Source: Scandinavium sp036271055 (GTDB lineage: Bacteria; Pseudomonadota; Gammaproteobacteria; Enterobacterales; Enterobacteriaceae). Taken from it: a stretch of DNA of 64,000 nt. A model generated the notes under the pieces. That model searched no databases. It was not told where the DNA came from and was given only the letters and a program-made list of their open reading frames with translations. The DNA lies in assembly GCF_036271055.1 (NCBI RefSeq), contig NZ_DATBBJ010000099.1, positions 62,001 to 126,000 on the forward strand, read 5' to 3'. The number at the start of each line of letters is the position of its first letter. The stretch's first letter is position 1. Of the stretch, positions 40,351-49,388 are shown in pieces. Made by a program: the position numbers and the translations under genes.

Positions 40351-42567
40351 TTATTTCTTGTTCAACAACCGCAGCGCATTCGCTGTGACTAATACCGTCG
40401 CACCGGTATCGGCTAACACCGCTAACCACAAACCGGTGATGCCTAACAGCGTGGTCACCAGGAACACGGCTTTCAAGCCTAATGCGAGCGTAATATTTTG
40501 CCGGATATTGGCGCGGGTGGCACGGGCGAGACTGATCATCTGTGCCAGCCCGGTCAAACGGTTCCCTGTCAGTGCCGCATCGGCGGTCTCCAGCGCCACG
40601 TCTGTGCCGCTCCCCATCGCGATACCAATGGTTGAGGCTTTCATTGCCGGAGCGTCGTTGATGCCGTCACCGACCATCGCCAGCGGCGCTTGCGTATTCA
40701 GTGCGGTCACGGCGGTGACTTTATCCGCAGGTAACAATCCGGCACGGAAATCCAGTCCCAGTTCAGTGGCAATGGCTGCCGCCGCGCGCGGGTTGTCGCC
40801 AGTCAAAATGACGCCCTGAATCCCCAAATCATGGAGTGCTTTGACCGCTTCACGCGCGTCATCTCGCAGCGTATCGCGCAAGGCCAAAATCCCCAGCAGC
40901 GCACTATTTTTGACAACCACGACCACTGTTTGTCCGGCTTCTTCCAGTTGAGCAATTTGGGCAGCGTACCCACCGGTCGGGAATTTATCCCCGGCGCAAA
41001 TCAGCACTTTCTCGCCATTCACTTCGGCTTCGATACCTGAACCCGCCAGCGCCCGCTGCGACTGAGCCTGTGGCAACGCTACGTTACGGCTGACGGCCTC
41101 ATTGACGATTGCCATCGCCAGCGGGTGACTGGAACCTTGTTCCACCGCCGCCGCCAGTGCCAGCAGTTCGTTCTCGGTTGTGTCGTTCAGCGGAACAATC
41201 GTGGTGACACGCGGTTTACCGACCGTCAGCGTTCCGGTTTTATCGAAAGCGACATGTTGAATACTGCCAAGCTGTTCCAGTGCTGCGCCGCCTTTAATCA
41301 ACGCCCCACGACGGGCCGCTGCCGCAAGGCCAGAGGTGATGGCGGCGGGAGTGGAAATCACCAGCGCACACGGGCAGCCAATCAGCAACAAGGTCAGCCC
41401 TTTGTAAATCCACGGCTGCCATTCCACGCCCATCAATAGCGGCGGTAACACCGCGACTAATAGCGCGACCAGCATAATCGCCGGGGTGTAAATACGGCTG
41501 AATCGGTCGATAAAGCGTTCGATAGGCGCGCGGCGTTCTTCGGCTTCTTCAATCAAACGCAGAATGCGGTCAATCGCGCTGTCGCCGGGTTCTGACGTCA
41601 CGCTGAGCTGAACCAGACGGTCAACGCTGGTTGCCCCTGCGGGAACACTTTCGCCTTCTGTGCGTTCGACGGGAACGGATTCTCCGGTCAGTGCGCTTTC
41701 ATCGAAGCTCGCGAAAGAGGACAGGAGCTTACAGTCGGCGGGCAGGCGACCCCCGGCGGCGACTTCAATCACATCACCCGGGCGTAAATCACGTTGGGCG
41801 ACGGTTTCACGCTGACCGTTACGCAGGCGAATTGCGGTGTCCGGTTTTAAGGCCATCAGTGCGGTGACGCCTTTACGGGCGCGGCTGGCAGCCCAGCCTT
41901 CAAGGCGTTCGCCGATGATAAACAGCAGCAGCACCATCGCCGCTTCGGCGGTTGCGCCAATGAATAACGCGCCAATCGCCGCCACGCTCATCAGCGTTTC
42001 GATCGCAAACCAACTGCCGGTTTTGATCAGACGTAGCGCCTGGCGGGCAATTGGGAACAGGCCGACCAGTGTGGTCGCGATGAACGCGAGATTACCCAGC
42101 GGATGATTGGCCTGCTGCAGTCCCCAACTGATCGCCATCATCACGATAAGCAAAATCAGCGGCAGATTTTCACGCAGGCGAGAAGGGGCTTCGGTTTCCG
42201 GCGCATCTTCACTGCGCAGCACATAGCCGGTTTTGCTGACTGCCGCTTCCACCTGTGGACGAATATCGTGGTCGGCATCAACCAGCAATTTTTCAGTGGT
42301 GAACAGCACCTGAACCTGATTCACCCCTGCCACCTGGCGTACGGCGTTTTCGACTTTGCGCGCACAGGCGGCGCAGTCCATGCCGCTCACCAGCCAGCTA
42401 TAGCGGGTTCCGGTAGCCGGAGAAATAACAGGAGTGGGTTCATTATGCGAACCGCCGCAGCTTGTGCCGTGCTCATGTTGATGGTCGTGCTCATGCGCAG
42501 GAACGGGCGTTAACGGTGTTTTCGCAAATTGTGGGGCAGGTTTGGCGTTCGTTTCTGGAGTCGACAT
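40351..42567 (-). CDS. zntA: Zn(II)/Pb(II)/Cd(II)-translocating P-type ATPase
   Basis: 738 residues (732 in E. coli). N-terminal His/Cys-rich tail (HEHDHQHEHG), heavy-metal-associated domain with GMDCAAC, membrane CPC motif in GCPCALVIST, phosphorylation site DKTGT, SSHP and the hinge GDGINDAP. It exports Zn, Cd and Pb across the inner membrane. A MerR-type promoter with a palindrome lies immediately upstream. Confidence 0.97.
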   Translation of the reverse strand: MSTPETNAKPAPQFAKTPLTPVPAHEHDHQHEHGTSCGGSHNEPTPVISPATGTRYSWLVSGMDCAACARKVENAVRQVAGVNQVQVLFTTEKLLVDADHDIRPQVEAAVSKTGYVLRSEDAPETEAPSRLRENLPLILLIVMMAISWGLQQANHPLGNLAFIATTLVGLFPIARQALRLIKTGSWFAIETLMSVAAIGALFIGATAEAAMVLLLFIIGERLEGWAASRARKGVTALMALKPDTAIRLRNGQRETVAQRDLRPGDVIEVAAGGRLPADCKLLSSFASFDESALTGESVPVERTEGESVPAGATSVDRLVQLSVTSEPGDSAIDRILRLIEEAEERRAPIERFIDRFSRIYTPAIMLVALLVAVLPPLLMGVEWQPWIYKGLTLLLIGCPCALVISTPAAITSGLAAAARRGALIKGGAALEQLGSIQHVAFDKTGTLTVGKPRVTTIVPLNDTTENELLALAAAVEQGSSHPLAMAIVNEAVSRNVALPQAQSQRALAGSGIEAEVNGEKVLICAGDKFPTGGYAAQIAQLEEAGQTVVVVVKNSALLGILALRDTLRDDAREAVKALHDLGIQGVILTGDNPRAAAAIATELGLDFRAGLLPADKVTAVTALNTQAPLAMVGDGINDAPAMKASTIGIAMGSGTDVALETADAALTGNRLTGLAQMISLARATRANIRQNITLALGLKAVFLVTTLLGITGLWLAVLADTGATVLVTANALRLLNKK

Positions 42568-42605
42568 GGCACTCTCCTGTTAATGATCACTTCTCAATAA
42601 CGCAG

Positions 42606-42637
42606 AGCATACACTTTGGAGTCGACTCCAGAGTCAA
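42606..42637 (-). promoter_or_regulatory. ZntR-type promoter of zntA
   Basis: On the minus strand -35 TTGACT (42632-42637) and -10 TATGCT (42606-42611) are separated by 20 bases, overlong as in MerR-family promoters. The spacer holds the dyad CTGGAGTCGACTCCAAAG, nearly identical to the E. coli ZntR operator. Confidence 0.92.
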
Positions 42638-42645
42638 GCCTCTTT

Positions 42646-43272
42646 TTACAAATAAAGTGCGCGGACGATCAAAAAGTGTCCGGCGAAGTAACAGGCCGAG
42701 GCAATGGCGGTATCAGCACGGAAGCGGCGGCGATAATGGCTGCCCAGCCAGACGATATTACTGATGAGCAACAGTGCCGCGCCGAGGAAGCTCGACAACG
42801 CGGTATCCACCGGACGGAAGAACCACAACTCACCCGCGAGCCACACCATTACCAGCGTCATCGCGATAAACGTACACACGGGCAGACGCAACTCTTCCAG
42901 ACGCGACCAAATCACGGCGATCAGCAGCGCGCCAATCACCAGCAACACCAGCGGCAACGGCCAGAAGAAAGACAGCGTCATTTGGCTTGCGAACCAAATC
43001 GTATACAGCAGATGAGACAGGAAGAACGCGCCGATGGCGTACAACAGGCGTTCGCGCGACAGCAGCGTCAGCGCATCACCAATCAGCGAAGCGCACAGCC
43101 CCGCCAGCACCAGGTAACTAATAGCGTTAAACATCGGCGCTTGCCAGGCGAGCAGCAGCAGTAAGATGAGCGTGACGGGTTTAAAAACCCAGCGTTGCCA
43201 GACCGGGCCACGATAGGAAGCGTCCACGTACAACCAACCGGATAAACAGACAGCAATGAATGACCAAAGCAT
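42646..43272 (-). CDS. yhhN: YhhN family membrane protein (TMEM86-like)
   Basis: 208 residues, about eight hydrophobic helices; eukaryotic relatives are lysoplasmalogenases. No bacterial substrate is established. Located between zntA and yhhM as in E. coli. Confidence 0.92.
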   Translation of the reverse strand: MLWSFIAVCLSGWLYVDASYRGPVWQRWVFKPVTLILLLLLAWQAPMFNAISYLVLAGLCASLIGDALTLLSRERLLYAIGAFFLSHLLYTIWFASQMTLSFFWPLPLVLLVIGALLIAVIWSRLEELRLPVCTFIAMTLVMVWLAGELWFFRPVDTALSSFLGAALLLISNIVWLGSHYRRRFRADTAIASACYFAGHFLIVRALYL

Positions 43273-43414
43273 GATATTAAGTCCTTGTATCTGTTATTGA
43301 TGCATAAACTCTCTCCGTCCAGTGTAGTGGCGCGAGTGGTCAGATAGCAATGGCGGAGCAGGCAGGGTATCCTTTTTTGCGCTAATTCTTACCAGACACA
43401 GAGAGAACTTCCCG

Positions 43415-43771
43415 ATGAGCAAAATGCCGCTCTTTTTTGTGATTGTGGTGGCGATTATTGTCGTAGCCGCCTCGTTCCGCTTCGTGCAACAACGCCGCGA
43501 AAAAATGGACAACGAAGCCGCACCGTTGCAGCAAAAGCGCGTAGTGGTCACCAATAAGCGTGAAAAAGTGCTTAATGACCGCCGTTCACGCCAACAAATC
43601 GTCGCCCCGGCGGGCAGCGACATGCGCTATGAAGCGAGTTTTAAGCCAGAAAATGGCGGGCTGGAAGTGAGTTTCCGTCTGGACGAAAAAATCTATCACC
43701 AATTGAATGTCGGTGACAACGGAACACTGAGCTACAAAGGCTCGCAGTTCGTTGAATTTAAAGCCGAATGA
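43415..43771 (+). CDS. yhhM: DUF2500 protein YhhM
   Basis: 118 residues. An N-terminal membrane anchor (about residues 5-24) is followed by a basic hydrophilic domain (KRVVVTNKREKVLND) and a beta-rich C-terminus. Function unknown. The order yhhN-yhhM-yhhL is conserved. Confidence 0.9.
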   Translation: MSKMPLFFVIVVAIIVVAASFRFVQQRREKMDNEAAPLQQKRVVVTNKREKVLNDRRSRQQIVAPAGSDMRYEASFKPENGGLEVSFRLDEKIYHQLNVGDNGTLSYKGSQFVEFKAE

Positions 43772-43784
43772 CATTGATTTTGAA

Positions 43785-43815
43785 GGCCGGGTAAGGCGCT
43801 AGCCGGCACCCGGCA
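43785..43815. repeat. REP element after yhhM
   Basis: GGCCGGGTAAGGCGCTAGCC followed by GGCACCCGGC forms a REP-like palindrome between convergent yhhM and yhhL. Confidence 0.75.
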
Positions 43816-43823
43816 CTCCACCA

Positions 43824-44099
43824 TTACTTCTTCTTTGGCGTCATTTTCTTCTGCCAGGCAATCAGCTCAAACACCCCAAACAAAAACACCCGCACCTGAT
43901 CACCACGCGTCATCTGTGGGCCATCTTTTGGCATGGTGGCTTTCAGCAGGGTCATTTGCAGGCCGTGCATCAGGATCATAAAAATCAGCGCCACGTTGAC
44001 GAAGATATTAACCGGGAATTTGAACGGGTGCAGGACGTTGAGGACCAGAAAAGCCCAGACGCAAAGCATCAGTAAGCGGCCGATATTAAGCAGCATCAT
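43824..44099 (-). CDS. yhhL: DUF1145 membrane protein YhhL
   Basis: 91 residues from ATG 44097-44099, after an AAGGAA site (an ATG one codon later is possible). Two membrane segments and a basic tail (WQKKMTPKKK). Function unknown. It overlaps the 3' end of rsmD by 14 bases, so it is probably cotranslated. Confidence 0.9.
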   Translation of the reverse strand: MMLLNIGRLLMLCVWAFLVLNVLHPFKFPVNIFVNVALIFMILMHGLQMTLLKATMPKDGPQMTRGDQVRVFLFGVFELIAWQKKMTPKKK

Positions 44100-44682
44100 T
44101 GTTTCCTTGTGCTTCACGATGATAAAGACGATAAGCGACTTGTCCGGCCACCTTCTCGCGGTGTAAATCCCAATGTGCGGGAACCGGCGGCAGCCCGTTC
44201 TCCACTTCGCTTTCGACGTAGATCAGCGCATTGTCTGCCAGCCAACCGTGGGTTTCCAGCAGTGTCAGTGTCTCTTCAAGCAACCCTTTGCGGAACGGCG
44301 GGTCGATAAACACCACATCATGCGGCGTACCCGGCTGTGCCAGGAACGTTAAGGTGTTGGTGTTGACCACTTTCGCGTTACGGGCGTTGAGCGTCACAAG
44401 ATTTTTTTGTAACTGTTGTGCGACGTGGCGATCCATCTCTAAAAGGGTCGCGCTCCCGGCATAACGGGAGAGGGCCTCAAGCCCTAATGCGCCGCTTCCG
44501 GCGAAACAGTCGAGGCAACGGGCATCCACCATATTTGGCGCAAGCCAGTTAAACAGCGTCTCGCGGACCCGATCGGTGGTCGGACGCAGGCCTGGGCTGT
44601 CAGGTACCGGGAGCTTACGGCCCCGCCATTGTCCGCCTATAATGCGGATCTGGCCGCTGCCGGAGTGGTTTGGTTTTTTCAT
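44086..44682 (-). CDS. rsmD: 16S rRNA m2G966 methyltransferase
   Basis: 198 residues, as in E. coli. SAM-binding FAGSGALGLEALSR and catalytic VFIDPPF (NPPY-type) are visible, and the N-terminus RIIGGQWRGRKLPVPDSPGLRPT is typical. It methylates G966 of 16S rRNA. Divergent from ftsY. Confidence 0.97.
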   Translation of the reverse strand: MKKPNHSGSGQIRIIGGQWRGRKLPVPDSPGLRPTTDRVRETLFNWLAPNMVDARCLDCFAGSGALGLEALSRYAGSATLLEMDRHVAQQLQKNLVTLNARNAKVVNTNTLTFLAQPGTPHDVVFIDPPFRKGLLEETLTLLETHGWLADNALIYVESEVENGLPPVPAHWDLHREKVAGQVAYRLYHREAQGNNDAA

Positions 44683-44828
44683 ATCTCAGCTCTGCTCAAT
44701 GCCGGATTACTTTTCCAGGCGGTGAAGCGCGTTAAGTTAAGTGATAGACTATTTCATCATTTTTTTAGCTTCCATGTACATAGCGGTGACGCAGTACCTG
44801 GAATCAACAGCGAAGAGCGTGCTCGCAA

Positions 44829-46394
44829 ATGGCAAAAGACAAAAAAAGAGGCTTTTTCTCCTGGCTGGGCTTTGGACAGAAAGAACAAGAGCAGCAACAG
44901 GAAGCCGAACAACAGCAAAGCGAAGCGCAACAGGCGCCCGTAGAGCCTGTCATTGAACAGGACGCTGTTGAAGACGTCGCGGTTGAGCCAGCGGCTGTTG
45001 AGGAAGCGGAAGTTGTCCCGGAAGAGAACATTGCTGAACCGGAAGCCGAAGTTACCGCGCACAGCGAAACAGAGACCCAGGCTTTCGCACAAGACGTTGT
45101 TGAGGTGACTGAAGAGGTTGTTCACAGCGCCGCGCCGCAGCCGGTTGAACAGGAAACTGTGGCCGAAGTTGTCGCACCCGTTGAAGAACCGCGCATCGAA
45201 TCCGAACCAGAAGTCGCTATCGAACATGAAGCGCTGCCACTGCCGGAAGAGATTGTCGAAGAAGAGCCTGAGGCTATTCTTGAAGAAGAAGTTGTTGTTG
45301 CTCATCAGGCTGTTAGCGAAGACGCCATTACAGAAGATGAACTGAGCGACGAAGAACTCGAAGCCCAGGCACTCGCTGCCGCCGATGCCGCTGAAAATGC
45401 CATCGACACCCCGGAAGAAATGGTTGAAGAAGCGGACGAAGAACAACCGCTTCAGGAGCAAGAGCGTCCGACGAAAGAAGGTTTCTTCGCTCGCCTTAAA
45501 CGCAGCCTGCTAAAAACCAAAGAAAATCTCGGTTCCGGATTTATCAGCCTGTTCCGTGGCAAGAAAATCGATGATGATCTGTTTGAAGAGCTGGAAGAAC
45601 AGCTGCTGATTGCTGATGTCGGCGTGGACACCACCCGTAAAATCATCGCCAGTCTGACCGAAGGCGCGAGCCGTAAACAGCTGCGCGACGCCGAAGCGTT
45701 GTACGGTCTGCTGAAAGATGAAATGAGTGAAATCCTCGCAAAAGTAGACGCGCCGCTTAATATTGAAGGCAAATCTCCGTTTGTTATTCTGATGGTCGGC
45801 GTCAACGGCGTGGGTAAAACCACCACCATCGGTAAGATGGCGCGCCAGTTCGAGCAGCAGGGCAAATCGGTGATGTTGGCGGCGGGCGATACTTTCCGTG
45901 CCGCAGCGGTCGAGCAGCTCCAGGTCTGGGGTCAGCGCAACGACATCCCGGTCATTGCGCAGCATACCGGCGCGGATTCCGCATCGGTGATTTTCGATGC
46001 CATTCAGGCGGCGAAAGCGCGTAACGTCGATGTGCTGATTGCCGACACAGCCGGGCGTTTGCAGAACAAAGCGCACTTGATGGAAGAATTGAAGAAAATC
46101 GTCCGCGTGATGAAGAAGCTGGACGAAGATGCACCGCACGAAATTATGCTGACGCTCGATGCCAGCACCGGTCAGAATGCTATCAGTCAGGCCAAGTTGT
46201 TCCACGAAGCGGTTGGGCTGACGGGCATCACATTGACTAAACTGGACGGGACCGCCAAGGGTGGCGTTATCTTCTCGGTGGCCGATCAGTTCGGCATTCC
46301 GATTCGCTACATCGGCGTTGGCGAACGTATCGAAGATTTGCGTCCGTTTAAATCGGACGATTTTATTGAGGCACTTTTTGCCCGAGAGGATTAA
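44829..46394 (+). CDS. ftsY: Signal recognition particle receptor FtsY
   Basis: 521 residues (497 in E. coli). A very acidic, Glu/Gln/Val-rich A domain (about 15-220) is followed by the NG GTPase domain with GVNGVGKTTT, DTAGR and TKLDG. The extra length sits in the low-complexity acidic domain. It docks ribosome-SRP complexes at the inner membrane. First gene of ftsYEX. Confidence 0.97.
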   Translation: MAKDKKRGFFSWLGFGQKEQEQQQEAEQQQSEAQQAPVEPVIEQDAVEDVAVEPAAVEEAEVVPEENIAEPEAEVTAHSETETQAFAQDVVEVTEEVVHSAAPQPVEQETVAEVVAPVEEPRIESEPEVAIEHEALPLPEEIVEEEPEAILEEEVVVAHQAVSEDAITEDELSDEELEAQALAAADAAENAIDTPEEMVEEADEEQPLQEQERPTKEGFFARLKRSLLKTKENLGSGFISLFRGKKIDDDLFEELEEQLLIADVGVDTTRKIIASLTEGASRKQLRDAEALYGLLKDEMSEILAKVDAPLNIEGKSPFVILMVGVNGVGKTTTIGKMARQFEQQGKSVMLAAGDTFRAAAVEQLQVWGQRNDIPVIAQHTGADSASVIFDAIQAAKARNVDVLIADTAGRLQNKAHLMEELKKIVRVMKKLDEDAPHEIMLTLDASTGQNAISQAKLFHEAVGLTGITLTKLDGTAKGGVIFSVADQFGIPIRYIGVGERIEDLRPFKSDDFIEALFARED

Positions 46395-46396
46395 CA

Positions 46397-47062
46397 ATGA
46401 TTCGCTTTGAACAAGTCAGCAAAGCCTATCTCGGTGGGAGACAAGCGCTGCAGGGGATTAACTTCCAGCTGCAGCCGGGTGAGATGGCCTTTCTGACCGG
46501 CCACTCCGGCGCGGGGAAAAGTACCCTGCTCAAGCTCATTTGCGGTATTGAGCGCCCAAGCACCGGGAAAATCTGGTTCAGCGGCCATGACATCAGCCGT
46601 CTGAAAAACCGTGAGGTGCCGTTCCTGCGTCGCCAGATTGGCATGATTTTCCAGGACCACCATCTGCTAATGGACCGCACGGTATTTGATAACGTGGCGA
46701 TCCCGCTGATTATCGCCGGAGCCAGCTACGATGACATCCGTCGTCGCGTGTCGGCGGCGCTGGATAAAGTCGGGCTGCTCGACAAAGCGAAAAACCTGCC
46801 GATTCAGCTCTCTGGCGGTGAACAACAGCGCGTGGGCATTGCTCGTGCGGTGGTGAACAAACCGGCGGTATTGCTGGCGGATGAACCGACCGGTAACCTC
46901 GATGAAGCTTTGTCAGAAGGTATTCTGCGTCTATTTGAAGAGTTCAACCGCGTCGGGGTCACGGTCCTGATGGCTACCCATGACCTGGGGCTTATCTCCA
47001 GCCGTTCCTATCGTATGATGACCCTCAGCGACGGGCATTTGCATGGAGGTCACGGTGAATAA
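46397..47062 (+). CDS. ftsE: Cell division ATP-binding protein FtsE
   Basis: 221 residues, ABC ATPase: Walker A GHSGAGKST, signature LSGGEQQR, Walker B VLLADEPTG. With FtsX it forms the complex that activates amidases through EnvC during septation. Two bases after ftsY, eight-base overlap with ftsX. Confidence 0.97.
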   Translation: MIRFEQVSKAYLGGRQALQGINFQLQPGEMAFLTGHSGAGKSTLLKLICGIERPSTGKIWFSGHDISRLKNREVPFLRRQIGMIFQDHHLLMDRTVFDNVAIPLIIAGASYDDIRRRVSAALDKVGLLDKAKNLPIQLSGGEQQRVGIARAVVNKPAVLLADEPTGNLDEALSEGILRLFEEFNRVGVTVLMATHDLGLISSRSYRMMTLSDGHLHGGHGE

Positions 47063-48113
47063 ACGCGACGCGATCAATCACATTCGCCAATTTGGCAACC
47101 GTTTCGACAGGTTGCGCAATTCTGGCAGTGGCGGTGGAAAAGGCGGCGGCAATGCGCCAAAACGCGCGAAACCGCCACAGAAGCCGAACTCCCGCAAAAC
47201 CAACGTCTTTAATGAGCAGGTGCGCTACGCGTTCCAGGGCGCATTGCAGGACCTGAAAAGCAAACCAGTGGCGACGTTCCTGACGGTAATGGTGATTGCC
47301 ATTTCCCTCACGCTGCCAAGCGTCTGCTACATGGTTTATAAAAACGTGAACACGGCGGCGTCGCAGTATTACCCGTCGCCGCAAATAACCGTGTATCTCG
47401 AAAAAACGCTGGATGATGACGCGGCGGCGAAAGTCGTCGGGCAGTTACAGGCTGAGCAAGGCGTGGACAAGGTGAATTATCTTTCCCGCGATGAAGCGCT
47501 GGGCGAATTCCGCAACTGGTCTGGTTTCGGCGGCGCACTGGATATGCTGGAAGAAAACCCGCTGCCTGCAGTGGCTGTGGTGATTCCTAAGCTTGATTTC
47601 CAGGGCACCGATTCGCTGAACACGCTGCGTGACCGTGTGTCGAGAATTCAGGGGGTTGATGAAGTGCGCATGGACGACAGCTGGTTCGCGCGTCTCTCCT
47701 CGATTACCGGGCTGGTAGGGCGCGTAGCGGCAATGATCGGCGTGCTGATGATCGCCGCAGTGTTCCTTGTTATCGGCAACAGCGTGCGTCTGAGTATTTT
47801 TGCCCGTCGCGACACCATCAACGTACAGAAACTGATCGGTGCGACCGATGGCTTTATTCTGCGCCCGTTCCTGTATGGCGGAGCATTGCTTGGCTTCTCC
47901 GGCGCGTTCCTGTCACTGATCCTGTCCGAAATTCTGGTGCTGCGCTTATCGTCAGCAGTAACCGAAGTGGCGAAGGTCTTTGGGACGCAGTTTGAACTCA
48001 GTGGCTTAGGCCTCGATGAGTGCCTGCTGATGCTGATTGTCTGCTCGATGATCGGCTGGGTCGCGGCATGGCTGGCAACCGTTCAACATTTACGCCACTT
48101 TACGCCGGAATAA
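47055..48113 (+). CDS. ftsX: Cell division protein FtsX
   Basis: 352 residues from GTG 47055 (VNKRDAINHIRQF), the E. coli length and start; GGAGGT at 47045-47050 supports it. An ATG 12 bases upstream is inside the ribosome binding site region and less likely. N-terminal basic cytoplasmic tail, first helix near 75, a periplasmic EnvC-binding loop, then three helices. Confidence 0.96.
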   Translation: MNKRDAINHIRQFGNRFDRLRNSGSGGGKGGGNAPKRAKPPQKPNSRKTNVFNEQVRYAFQGALQDLKSKPVATFLTVMVIAISLTLPSVCYMVYKNVNTAASQYYPSPQITVYLEKTLDDDAAAKVVGQLQAEQGVDKVNYLSRDEALGEFRNWSGFGGALDMLEENPLPAVAVVIPKLDFQGTDSLNTLRDRVSRIQGVDEVRMDDSWFARLSSITGLVGRVAAMIGVLMIAAVFLVIGNSVRLSIFARRDTINVQKLIGATDGFILRPFLYGGALLGFSGAFLSLILSEILVLRLSSAVTEVAKVFGTQFELSGLGLDECLLMLIVCSMIGWVAAWLATVQHLRHFTPE

Positions 48114-48266
48114 AAAAAGTCTGATATACTCTCTCCCTGCTGCAACAAACAGCCGCATTATGTTCCTGTTCGCAGGGAGAGTTTCAAAACCCATCTGCTT
48201 CCCCCTGCCTTCAGCGGTATCATCGTGATGTCACAATTTGTGCGTAATGTATTCACATCGTTGCAT

Positions 48267-48294
48267 GGAACTTGTGGATAACATCACTGTCTGA
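48267..48294 (+). promoter_or_regulatory. Sigma-E (RpoE) promoter of rpoH
   Basis: GGAACTT (48267-48273), 16 bases, TCTGA (48290-48294): a perfect match to the sigma-E consensus, equivalent to the extreme-heat P3 promoter of E. coli rpoH. Confidence 0.88.
48273..48281 (-). promoter_or_regulatory. DnaA box inside the rpoH promoter
   Basis: TGTGGATAA on the plus strand is TTATCCACA on the minus strand, an exact DnaA box, lying between the sigma-E -35 and -10 elements. DnaA is known to repress some rpoH promoters in E. coli. Confidence 0.85.
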
Positions 48295-48391
48295 TAAAAA
48301 TGCGAATGTTAATCTCGCTGCTCGTAACAACTGGCCCGAAAGTTGCCTGATGGGGACAAACAAGGCCAGGACGTAAATTGAGAGGATTTGA

Positions 48392-49246
48392 ATGACCAAA
48401 GAAATGCAAACTTTAGCTTTAGCCCCTGTTGGCAACCTGGATGCTTACATCCGGGCGTCAAACGCTTGGCCGATGTTAACGGCTGATGAAGAGCGGGCAC
48501 TGGCGGAGAAGCTGCATTACCAGGGCGATCTGGAAGCAGCGAAGACGCTGATCCTGTCTCACCTGCGCTTTGTTGTTCACGTTGCTCGTAACTACTCGGG
48601 CTACGGCCTGCCGCAGGCGGATTTGATTCAGGAAGGTAACATCGGCCTGATGAAAGCCGTACGTCGCTTCAACCCGGAAGTGGGCGTGCGTCTGGTCTCT
48701 TTCGCCGTGCACTGGATCAAAGCCGAAATTCATGAATACGTGCTGCGTAACTGGCGTATCGTGAAGGTTGCGACCACTAAAGCACAGCGTAAACTGTTCT
48801 TTAACCTGCGTAAAACCAAGCAGCGTTTGGGTTGGTTCAATCAGGATGAAGTGGAAATGGTCGCACGCGAGCTGGGTGTGTCCAGCAAAGACGTGCGTGA
48901 AATGGAATCGCGAATGTCCGCCCAGGACATGGCCTTTGATATGTCGTCTGACGAAGATTCCGAAAGCCATTCCGTTGCGCCAGTGCTCTACTTACAGGAT
49001 AAAACGTCTAACTTTGCCGACGGCATTGAAGACGATAACTGGGAAGAGCAGGCTGCGAACAAACTGACCCACGCGATGGAAGGCCTGGACGAACGTAGCC
49101 AGGACATCATCCGCGCCCGTTGGCTGGACGAAGACAACAAGTCCACCTTGCAGGAACTGGCAGACCGCTACGGCGTGTCCGCAGAGCGTGTGCGTCAGCT
49201 TGAAAAGAACGCGATGAAAAAATTGCGTATGGCGATTGAGGCCTAA
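48392..49246 (+). CDS. rpoH: Heat-shock sigma factor RpoH (sigma-32)
   Basis: 284 residues, the E. coli length. Region 2 carries GNIGLMKAVRRFNPEVGVRLVSFAVHWI, the RpoH box region QRKLFFNLRKTK is intact, and the region 4 HTH is STLQELADRYGVSAERVRQ. It directs heat-shock transcription; translation is controlled in E. coli by mRNA structure around the start. SD GAGAGG precedes ATG 48392. Confidence 0.98.
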   Translation: MTKEMQTLALAPVGNLDAYIRASNAWPMLTADEERALAEKLHYQGDLEAAKTLILSHLRFVVHVARNYSGYGLPQADLIQEGNIGLMKAVRRFNPEVGVRLVSFAVHWIKAEIHEYVLRNWRIVKVATTKAQRKLFFNLRKTKQRLGWFNQDEVEMVARELGVSSKDVREMESRMSAQDMAFDMSSDEDSESHSVAPVLYLQDKTSNFADGIEDDNWEEQAANKLTHAMEGLDERSQDIIRARWLDEDNKSTLQELADRYGVSAERVRQLEKNAMKKLRMAIEA

Positions 49247-49258
49247 GCCGAAAGCCAT

Positions 49259-49340
49259 TGCCCGGTGGCGCTAGCGCTTACCGGCCCTACAAAATAGTCG
49301 CTAACGTGTAGGTCGGGTAAGGCGAAGCCGCCACTCGACA
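49259..49340. repeat. BIME (paired REP units) after rpoH
   Basis: Two REP units in opposite orientation: CCCGGTGGCGCTAGCGCTTA near 49261 and GTCGGGTAAGGCGAAGCCGC near 49312, with GTAGG/CCTAC arms between. Confidence 0.82.
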
Positions 49341-49350
49341 ACGCAAAGAG

Positions 49351-49388
49351 AAGCCCGAAGGTTTATGCCGTCGGGCTTTCGTTTTTTA
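49351..49388. terminator. Convergent terminator of rpoH and the MocR gene
   Basis: Stem AAGCCCGA (49351-49358) / TCGGGCTT (49371-49378), then TCGTTTTTT on the plus strand. The stop codon of the convergent regulator lies in the loop, so its last codons form one arm. Confidence 0.82.

Noticed and set aside
44757..45461. 234-codon minus-strand frame rich in Phe and Leu
   Set aside because: Antisense of the acidic, Glu-rich A domain of ftsY, which gives Phe/Leu-rich shadows.
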